From Mycobacterium sp. ITM-2016-00317 (lineage in GTDB: Bacteria > Actinomycetota > Actinomycetes > Mycobacteriales > Mycobacteriaceae), in contig NZ_CP134399.1 of assembly GCF_002968295.1 (NCBI RefSeq), forward strand, positions 4,836,001-4,900,000: a DNA stretch of 64,000 nucleotides, written 5' to 3'. Made by a program: the position numbers and the translations under genes. Shown here one piece after another: positions 58,090-64,000 of the stretch. The stretch's first letter is position 1; each line of letters begins with the position of its first letter. The notes below the pieces were generated by a model. That model had not been told where the DNA came from. It saw only the letters and a program-made list of their open reading frames with translations, and ran no database searches.

Positions 58090-59157
58090 CTACTCCATAG
58101 CGGGTGCAAGTGCCTCGGCGACGGCACCGCTGAGGTAAACGGCGTACCTCTTCGTGAAGTGGAACGGGTTGTAGTAGACGATGGTGTCGGCGACGACCGG
58201 CTGGCATTTCTCGGCGCACACCCATGGCACGGTGTCCACGTAGTGAGCGCCCGCCGCGGCCGCCGCCGCCTTCTCGGCGTCGAAGAATTCCGACACCGCA
58301 TTCGCGCGGTCGGTGCTGCATGCCTGGACGTCCTGGGTGTGGGCGGCGAGGCATTGCGCATCGTTGTTGGCCCAGGTGGGGATGGCCCCGAGCATCGCAA
58401 GCCGGGTGCCCGGCTGCGTCAACTTCTGGAATGTCGACACCCACGCGTCCTGCCATTGGGCGGGTGTGGGTGTTTCGCCAGTGGCGAGTTTGTGGCCGAC
58501 GTTGCTCGCGGTGACCACGAGCTGCGGATGCAGTTTGTTGATCTCGTCGATCGCGGTCGCGTGGAACTCGTCGCACGCGGCATCCGGCACCCCCGTTCTG
58601 TTGTCCCGGAATTGCAGATCCGCCACGGGGCAGCCGCCCTGCGCGAACATCCGCACCTTCCAGCCGGTGATCGCGCTGACTCTCTCCAGGGCGCTCACCC
58701 ACATCTGGGCGCGCGAATCCCCGTAAATCACCATGAGTTTCGTTCCGTTCGGATCGCCGTACGCGCAGTCGCCGAGACTCGTGTAGGGCGCCGAGGACTT
58801 GATGTCGAGCTTGTCGAAGCACTTCTCCGGCCCGGCTTCCTCAGCGTTGCTGTTGGAGCGGGCCACCTGACTCATCGCGACCAACTGTTCGGAGGCGCCG
58901 GGCGTGAGCGCCTGGGTACTTTGGGCGGCGGTCACGGCCGCCAGCACTTCCGCCGTGGTGGCGTACTTCTGGTTGGTCAGATCAGTGTTCGCCGATTCGG
59001 CAGCGTACTGGTCCGACTGGTATGCAGGCATGTCGGATCCCCCGCCGGACGACGAACACGCCGCCAAGGCGACGACGACACCCGCGAGCAGCGGGATGAT
59101 TCGCCCGAGCCGCCGCCTGCCCGACGATGAACGACGGATTGAATCAGTGCTCGTCAC
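58090..59157 (-). CDS. SGNH-hydrolase-fold lipoprotein (acyltransferase-3 partner)
   Basis: 355 residues. A basic N-terminus and hydrophobic helix end in a lipobox ALAAC (Cys34). The SGNH catalytic region has VIYGDSRAQMW (Ser148), VVTASNVGH (Asn), and the C-terminal YYNPFHFTKRYAVYLSGAV, where the expected DxxH is NPFH. Two Cys pairs (CFDK...DCAYG) suggest an exported disulphide-bonded domain. In many bacteria this domain is fused to the acyltransferase-3 membrane domain; here it is a separate gene directly downstream of one, so the two probably O-acetylate the polysaccharide together. Confidence 0.82.
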   Translation of the reverse strand: MTSTDSIRRSSSGRRRLGRIIPLLAGVVVALAACSSSGGGSDMPAYQSDQYAAESANTDLTNQKYATTAEVLAAVTAAQSTQALTPGASEQLVAMSQVARSNSNAEEAGPEKCFDKLDIKSSAPYTSLGDCAYGDPNGTKLMVIYGDSRAQMWVSALERVSAITGWKVRMFAQGGCPVADLQFRDNRTGVPDAACDEFHATAIDEINKLHPQLVVTASNVGHKLATGETPTPAQWQDAWVSTFQKLTQPGTRLAMLGAIPTWANNDAQCLAAHTQDVQACSTDRANAVSEFFDAEKAAAAAAGAHYVDTVPWVCAEKCQPVVADTIVYYNPFHFTKRYAVYLSGAVAEALAPAME

Positions 59158-59217
59158 GATCTTTGCTCTCCCGTTCTAGTTCCAAACTCGACGACAAGGT
59201 TGACATCCCGCTGGGGA

Positions 59218-60474
59218 TCAGTTGAACAGATCCCACGACCCGTAGTGGGACGCGATAAGCCACTGCGCGGCAAGAATTGTGATGGCCACGAGGGATGCGC
59301 CCATCGCCAAACTCAACCCGGTACGTGCGGACAGGAATCTGGATCTGCGGATCGGGTCCTCCACCAGACGAAACGTGAGCGCGGACGCCAGCACGGCCAG
59401 CGCAACCAGACCGGTCGTCTGCAGTAGGTCGAGATCCTTGTTCAGATACCGGGCGGGAATGATGAGAAGTGGCCAGTGCCAGAGGTACATCGAGTAGGAC
59501 CGGGCGCCGATCCACTGCATCGGTCGTACCGAAAGCACCCGACCGATCCAAGTGGGCTTGGCGATGCAGCCAGCCGCGACCAATGCCGCGCCACCGGCGA
59601 CGGGCAGGATCACAGCCGAGCCCGGATAGCGGGTGTCGGGAGTGAGCAGGAATGCGGCCACGGTGATTGCGCACAGACCCCCAACCGACAAAACCGTTGG
59701 CAGCCAGGCATATTTCAACCGAGCGATACTAGGCGCCAGCACGGCGACCAGCGCGCCCAGTGCCAGCTCCCATGCTCGTGTCAGAGGCGAGAAGTAGGCC
59801 CAGGTCTCATTGATCGCCGTCTGGAGGATCGACCAGGACAAGGAGGCGACGATGATCACCGACAGGGCCCCGGCGAGTGCCCGACGATGCCGGGCGCCGC
59901 GGGCAATGAAGACCAGGATCAGGAACAGGGCCGGCCACACGAAGTAGAACTGCTCCTCGACACCGAGCGACCACATGTGCTGCAGCGGCGACGGGGGCAA
60001 CTGGGCGCCGAAGTAGTCCGTCCCGAGGACAGCGAAATGGACGTTGGCCGCGAATATCGCGGTCCATTTGGCGTCCTCGGCCACGTTGTTCCCATTGATG
60101 AACCCCAGCCAGTGATACGTCGCCAACACCGTCACCAGAACCACCACGGTCGACGCCGGCAGTATTCGCCGCACGCGTCGGGCATAGAAGCGGGATATGG
60201 AGACGCGACCTTCTCTTTCGCTCTCTCTCACAAGCAGACTCGTGATCAGGAAGCCGGAGATCACGAAGAAGATGTCGACGCCGACGAAGCCGCCGGTGAA
60301 TGGCTGGTGGTAGGCGTGGAACAGGATCACCAGGACCACGGCGATCGCGCGCATACCCTCGATGTCCGGCCGGAACTGTGCCCGAGCCCTGTCTACCGTC
60401 GCACGGTGTCTTCCCGGGGCCGCGACTGTGCTCACGGAGCCTGCAAGGGGCTCCGCGGTCACGGTGCCCACCAC
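59218..60474 (-). CDS. Acyltransferase-3 family membrane O-acyltransferase
   Basis: 418 residues with about ten to eleven membrane helices. The opening is typical: FRPDIEGMRAIAVVLVILFHAYHQPFTGGFVGVDIFFVISGFLI, with RFYARRVRRILPAS and SLGVEEQFYFVWP. These are conserved features of the Acyltransferase_3 family (OafA/NolL type), which transfers acyl groups to extracytoplasmic sugars. The separate SGNH lipoprotein gene follows. Its 3' end is in the cluster between the GH113-like gene and the SGNH gene, and its start overlaps the GH113-like gene by 16 nt. Confidence 0.87.
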   Translation of the reverse strand: MVGTVTAEPLAGSVSTVAAPGRHRATVDRARAQFRPDIEGMRAIAVVLVILFHAYHQPFTGGFVGVDIFFVISGFLITSLLVRESEREGRVSISRFYARRVRRILPASTVVVLVTVLATYHWLGFINGNNVAEDAKWTAIFAANVHFAVLGTDYFGAQLPPSPLQHMWSLGVEEQFYFVWPALFLILVFIARGARHRRALAGALSVIIVASLSWSILQTAINETWAYFSPLTRAWELALGALVAVLAPSIARLKYAWLPTVLSVGGLCAITVAAFLLTPDTRYPGSAVILPVAGGAALVAAGCIAKPTWIGRVLSVRPMQWIGARSYSMYLWHWPLLIIPARYLNKDLDLLQTTGLVALAVLASALTFRLVEDPIRRSRFLSARTGLSLAMGASLVAITILAAQWLIASHYGSWDLFN

Positions 60475-61493
60475 CGGCGTATCACGGCTTCGGCTTCCTT
60501 ACCGCGAGGCGAGAAATCCAGTGGTTCGGCTTCGGTGTACGGCGGGGTTGCCCACACCCACCAGAAGATCCCGGCCCAGAACGGCTGGTCGCTGGCGGCC
60601 GCCAGCAGCGCTTCATATGCCGCCGCCTGCTCAGCCTGGGCCGGTACCGTGCTGATCCGCCAACTGGAGGGATCGGTCGCCGTCCCCCGCTGGCTGGTGT
60701 AGCCGGCCTCGGTGAAAAGGATCTTGCGGTCGTATCTCGCCGACAGCGCGGCGATTCGGGGAATGAAGGATTCTGCGGCCTGCTGCAGCGCCTGTACGTC
60801 CGTCGTGGGCGTAGCGCTCAACGGCGCGTAGGCGTCCAGGCCGATCAGATCGAGGGCATCCCAGAACGGGACCCGCTCCCAGTCGGTGCTGGACGCGTAA
60901 GTCAGTTGGCCGTCGTAGCGTTCGCGCACGGCCTGGATCACTTGCAACCACGCCGGGCGGTCGTCGGTCATCCGGGCCAGCTCTGTGGCGATGGCGAACT
61001 GCTCGACCCCGAGGCGCTGCGCTATCGAGGCGTAGTGACTGATGAATGCGGTATATGAGGCGAACCACGCCGGACGGTCCTGCGCGGCGATCTTGTTGCT
61101 GCCGTGCGGTGACAGATTGAGATGAGGCTTCAGCAGCACCTTCAACCCCAGATCATGGGCCAGCGTGATCGCCCGCTCCTGGCCGGAGTCGCTGACCGTC
61201 CTGTCCGTTCGGTAGATGTCGCTGGAAGTTGTCGTCTGCTGATACCAGGTGGGCGTGAACTGCACCCAGTTCGCGCCCAGCGCACGGATTTCCTTCAGGG
61301 ACTGCTCAACCGCGGGTCCGTCGTAACCGTTGACCTCCCAACTCGGTAACGCGAATCCTCGCTGTTGTCCTGCGGGCACCTCGGCACCCGAAGGCTGGCA
61401 ACCCAGCGACATAGCCAGCACCGACATGATTGTCAGGAAGATCGCGACGACCGTCGCCGGGCGTGCTGTCCGGCGCTCAGAGATGCATGACAC
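60459..61493 (-). CDS. GH113-like glycoside hydrolase, exported
   Basis: About 344 residues from GTG 61493. A signal/anchor segment (VVAIFLTIMSVLAMSLGC) precedes a TIM-barrel: NGYDGPAVEQSLKEIRALGANWVQFTPTWYQQT, LLKPHLNLSPHG, EQFAIATELARM with a likely acid/base Glu, LIGLDAYAPL, ILFTEAGYTSQRG with a likely nucleophile Glu, and FWAGIFWWVWATPPY. This fits glycoside hydrolase family 113 or a close relative (beta-mannanase type). A Cys (SLGC) could be lipidated, though the lipobox is imperfect. It may trim or release the polysaccharide. It overlaps the nucleotide-sugar dehydrogenase stop by 17 nt. Confidence 0.78.
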   Translation of the reverse strand: MSCISERRTARPATVVAIFLTIMSVLAMSLGCQPSGAEVPAGQQRGFALPSWEVNGYDGPAVEQSLKEIRALGANWVQFTPTWYQQTTTSSDIYRTDRTVSDSGQERAITLAHDLGLKVLLKPHLNLSPHGSNKIAAQDRPAWFASYTAFISHYASIAQRLGVEQFAIATELARMTDDRPAWLQVIQAVRERYDGQLTYASSTDWERVPFWDALDLIGLDAYAPLSATPTTDVQALQQAAESFIPRIAALSARYDRKILFTEAGYTSQRGTATDPSSWRISTVPAQAEQAAAYEALLAAASDQPFWAGIFWWVWATPPYTEAEPLDFSPRGKEAEAVIRRWWAP

Positions 61494-62733
61494 GGGGACC
61501 CCTGACTCGGTGGCGGCAATCGAGGACGAGTCTCGAGTGCTCGACGACCGCGTCGTACTCGAACGCATCGTGGTCGGTGAGCAGCACGACGGCGTCGGCT
61601 GCCGCGAGTTCCTCAGGGGTGACTTCGACGCGCGTCAGCAGCCCGTCGACAGAGGCGGTCTCGACCACATGGGGGTCGGCGCCGCAAACCTCGGCGCCCA
61701 TCCCGGCGAGCAGCTGGGCAACCCGCACCGCCGGCGACTCCCGGGCATCTCCGGTGTTCTTCTTGTAGGACAGGCCCAGCAGCAGAATCCGCGACCCGTT
61801 GACCGAACATTTCTGGTCGTTCAGGGCTAGCGTGACCCGGCGTACCACATGGTCGGGCATGTGCTCGTTGATGTCGTTGGCCAACTCGACGAATCGGAAA
61901 CTGTGACCGAGTGTCCGCTCCACGCACCACGACAGATAGGACGGATCGATCGGAAGGCAGTGCCCGCCGACTCCCGGTCCGGGCGTGAATCGCATGAATC
62001 CGAACGGCTTCGTCGCGGCGGCGTCGATCGCTTCCCAGACGTCGATGCCGAGTTCGTGCGCGAATATCGCGACCTCGTTGACGAGCGCGATGTTGACGTG
62101 CCGAAAGGTGTTCTCCAGCAACTTGGCCAATTCGGCCTCGCGTGGCGAGGCCACCGGGATCGTGGTGTCCACGATCGTGTCGTAGAACGCCTGAACGGAT
62201 GCCAGTGAGGCCTCGTCTACACCCGAGATGATCTTCGGTGTGTTGACCAGGGTCCAGGTGACGTTGCCCGGGTCGATGCGCTCGGGACTGAACCCGAGGT
62301 GGAAGTCACTACCGGCGAGCAGGCCGGAGCCATCCTCGAGGATGGGCGCGACCAACTCCTGGGTGGTCCCCGGGTAGGTGGTCGACTCCACGATGACGGT
62401 CGCACCGGGCCGGAGGTAGCGCGCGAGTGTCTGCGCGGATTCCTCGATGTAGCGCAGATCGGGCACGCCCTCGCGAAGCGGCGTCGGTACGGCGATGATC
62501 GCGACGTCGAAATCGACGCAGGCGCCTGCGTCTGACGACGGGTGGAAGGCGCCCGACTCCAGGATCGCGCTGAGGACGTCGTCCGCGATGTCCTCTATGT
62601 ACGAGTCCGCGGCCAGGAGCCTCTTCATGCGATTCTCGTCGATGTCGTACGCCACCACGCGATGGCCGACCTGGGCGGCGCGAACCGCGAGCGGCAGGCC
62701 GACATAGCCCTGCCCGACAACAACGACTCTCAT
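61477..62733 (-). CDS. UDP-sugar 6-dehydrogenase (UDP-ManNAc/GlcNAc dehydrogenase type)
   Basis: 418 residues. N-terminal Rossmann motif VVVVGQGYVGLPLAVRAA, VPTPLREGVPDLRYIEESAQ, VESTTYPGTT, FSPERIDPGN, the central helix LLENTFRHVNIALVNEVA, and the catalytic Cys259 in GVGGHCLPIDPSYLSW; the C-terminal domain has GLSYKKNTGDARESPA. It oxidises the C6 alcohol of a UDP-sugar to a uronic acid. Sequence details resemble WecC/WbpA/TviB more than UDP-glucose dehydrogenase, so UDP-N-acetylmannosamine or UDP-GlcNAc is the likelier substrate. Start ATG 62733 overlaps the deacetylase stop by one base (TGATG). Confidence 0.87.
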   Translation of the reverse strand: MRVVVVGQGYVGLPLAVRAAQVGHRVVAYDIDENRMKRLLAADSYIEDIADDVLSAILESGAFHPSSDAGACVDFDVAIIAVPTPLREGVPDLRYIEESAQTLARYLRPGATVIVESTTYPGTTQELVAPILEDGSGLLAGSDFHLGFSPERIDPGNVTWTLVNTPKIISGVDEASLASVQAFYDTIVDTTIPVASPREAELAKLLENTFRHVNIALVNEVAIFAHELGIDVWEAIDAAATKPFGFMRFTPGPGVGGHCLPIDPSYLSWCVERTLGHSFRFVELANDINEHMPDHVVRRVTLALNDQKCSVNGSRILLLGLSYKKNTGDARESPAVRVAQLLAGMGAEVCGADPHVVETASVDGLLTRVEVTPEELAAADAVVLLTDHDAFEYDAVVEHSRLVLDCRHRVRGPRVMHL

Positions 62734-63509
62734 CAGTGACCTCCCCGGTACCGTCGGACGCCATGGCGGTTACCGACCGTGAGCAGTGAGACGACCCGCT
62801 TCGCGTCGAGGCGCCACGTCGTGTCCCCCTCGTGCACCAGCGTTCTGGGTATGGCGTGGCGGCCGATCTCGGGGCCCGCCTTCACCGCGCATGCGTAGTC
62901 GTAGCCCGCGCCCCGAGCAGCATCCACGACGCGCGCATCCAGGTATCCGTACGGGTAGCAGAAGCCCTGCACTGGTCGAGAAATCAACTCCTGCAGCACC
63001 TCTCGGCTTTGTGACACTTCCGATGTGAGCATTGCTTCGTCCGCCTTCAGCAGTGAGATGTGCTTGAGCCCGTGCGACCCGATCTCCATTCCGGCCTCGG
63101 CAATCTGCTTCACCTCGTCCGCGGTCAACAGTGCCTTGTTCGGTCCGGGACGGCTCCACTCGTTCTCCCCGCCGAGCCGCCCTGCAAGAATGAAAACTGT
63201 TGCGGTGTAACCATATCGTTGCAGCACCGGCAACGCGTTGGGGATGAAGTCCTGGTAGCCGTCATCGAACGTCAACCCGACCAGCCCGCGCGCCCGGCCC
63301 TCGGCAGAGGCTCGGAGGAGTTCCTGCATCGAGACGCCGCGCAGTCTCCTTCTCCGCAACCAGCGCATCTGACTCTCGAATCGCTGCGGAGTCATCGTCA
63401 CTTCGTACGGATCCTCGTCGTAGGTTGCGATCGAGTGATACATCCACACCAGCGGGACAGTGTCCAGGTCGCGAGATGTGGACGCCCCTCCAGCGATCGA
63501 AGCGGTCAT
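62733..63509 (-). CDS. NodB-type polysaccharide deacetylase
   Basis: 258 residues, carbohydrate esterase 4 fold. Metal triad residues are visible: TFDDGYQD (Asp82/Asp83), GSHGLKHISL (His146, His150), and CYPYGYLD and TLVHEGDTTWRLD in later motifs. No signal peptide, so it may act in the cytoplasm or be associated with the polymerisation machinery. It should remove N-acetyl groups from a hexosamine. Start ATG 63509 overlaps the upstream glycosyltransferase stop (ATGA), with GGGAG 6 nt ahead. Confidence 0.87.
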   Translation of the reverse strand: MTASIAGGASTSRDLDTVPLVWMYHSIATYDEDPYEVTMTPQRFESQMRWLRRRRLRGVSMQELLRASAEGRARGLVGLTFDDGYQDFIPNALPVLQRYGYTATVFILAGRLGGENEWSRPGPNKALLTADEVKQIAEAGMEIGSHGLKHISLLKADEAMLTSEVSQSREVLQELISRPVQGFCYPYGYLDARVVDAARGAGYDYACAVKAGPEIGRHAIPRTLVHEGDTTWRLDAKRVVSLLTVGNRHGVRRYRGGH

Positions 63510-64000
63510 GTTCGACTCCCATCTCTGCCGCAAGGCTGACCATCTACCACACTGATAGGGAACGGAATTCGCGTGGGGAGGGCGGACGCCGCCTTGTGGT
63601 CCAGGGCTCGTAGGTAGACCTCGTCGAGCGCAGGTATCACCTGAGACAGCGTGAAACGAGCGGCTTTGGCAGGTCCGGCCGCGCCCAGTCGCAGCCGCAG
63701 CGGTTCGTCCTCCAGAATCCGCCGGATGGCCCCGGCCAGGGCCGCCGCGTCTCCCGGCGGCACGTGAAGCCCATCCACCTCGTCCGTGACGATGTCCAGC
63801 AGACCACCCAGGGCTGAGACCACGCACGGCGTTCCCGCCGCCAGGCATTCCACAGCCACTCGACCAAATCCCTCGGGAACCACGCTCGGTACGACCCCGA
63901 CAACGGCGTGCCGCCATGCAGCGATCACATCCGGCATTGCGACGTTGGTCGCGACCATCACCCCCGGTCGGTTGTCGATCTGGAAATCTTCACGGGGCAG
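63506..64000 (-). CDS. GT4-family glycosyltransferase, C-terminal part (runs off right edge)
   Basis: Only the last 164 or so codons are present. The GT4 nucleotide-sugar-binding core is clear: VVPSVVPEGFGRVAVECLAAGTPCVVSALGGLLDIVTDEVDGLHVPPGD, with the EX7E pair at the two Glu residues (PEGFGRVAVE). It transfers a sugar from a nucleotide donor to a growing glycan. The stop overlaps the deacetylase start. The cluster continues beyond the window on this side. Confidence 0.85.
   Translation of the reverse strand: MPREDFQIDNRPGVMVATNVAMPDVIAAWRHAVVGVVPSVVPEGFGRVAVECLAAGTPCVVSALGGLLDIVTDEVDGLHVPPGDAAALAGAIRRILEDEPLRLRLGAAGPAKAARFTLSQVIPALDEVYLRALDHKAASALPTRIPFPISVVDGQPCGRDGSRT

Noticed and set aside
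51449-64000. Classical exosortase/PEP-CTERM system
   Set aside because: The ligase and decarboxylase look related to that setting, but no multi-spanning exosortase and no PEP-CTERM tail is present in the window.

Overview
The window reads as a chromosomal segment of a fast-growing mycobacterium (Mycolicibacterium type). It has high GC, dense gene packing, many GTG starts and many overlapping stop/start pairs. Gene content and order recall the M. tuberculosis Rv0903c to Rv0861c block in reverse: prrA-prrB, the Rv0898c and Rv0897c homologues, gltA2, citA, fprB, serC, sepH, cspB, moaA2-moaD2, rpfA, moaE2-mog-moaC2 and the XPB helicase. These names rest on remembered family sequences, since no search was run.

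Region 1 (1-6.6 kb) holds three coupled ABC half-transporters on the minus strand, transcribed from what looks like a MerR/SoxR-type promoter with a leaderless start, followed by the PrrA/PrrB two-component system. Region 2 (6.6-13.9 kb) has an FKBP prolyl isomerase, an acyl-CoA ligase plus MHS-family transporter pair, a DUF2630 protein, a flavin oxidoreductase, and a MarR/drug-efflux pair. Region 3 (14-22.7 kb) has two citrate synthases around a TetR regulator and PdxH, then a maleylpyruvate-isomerase-like protein, a glyoxalase-fold protein, a large secreted GH1 glycosidase with an Ig-like domain, and a DUF4239 membrane protein. Region 4 (22.7-35.8 kb) has FprB with an AurF-like diiron protein, SerC, SepH, small membrane proteins, an rRNA methyltransferase, a DUF3027 protein, an MFS protein, a thiol-dependent hydroquinone reductase, a DUF559 nuclease-like gene between two matching hairpins, and CspB.

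Region 5 (35.4-44.6 kb) contains the molybdopterin genes, rpfA behind a c-di-AMP (ydaO-type) riboswitch and a CRP-like site, a helicase-associated protein and XPB. Three genes here (moaA2, rpfA, the helicase-associated gene) are each broken by what looks like one missing base in a G/C-rich run. That is either sequencing error or local decay.

Region 6 (44.6-64 kb) departs from the conserved mycobacterial order and is the most interesting part. After a secreted beta-helix protein and a decayed lipase comes a twelve-gene minus-strand cluster that runs off the right edge: GT4 glycosyltransferase, NodB-type deacetylase, nucleotide-sugar dehydrogenase, GH113-like hydrolase, acyltransferase-3, SGNH lipoprotein, GNAT-like protein, asparagine-synthase-fold enzyme, AMP-forming ligase, PLP decarboxylase, ATP-grasp protein and acyl carrier protein. 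I read it as an exopolysaccharide locus carrying a carrier-protein-tethered amino-acid (amine) tailoring module. The ligase and decarboxylase resemble families known from exosortase-A loci. The carrier/ATP-grasp/decarboxylase trio recalls BtrI/BtrJ/BtrK of butirosin side-chain synthesis. No exosortase is visible in the window.
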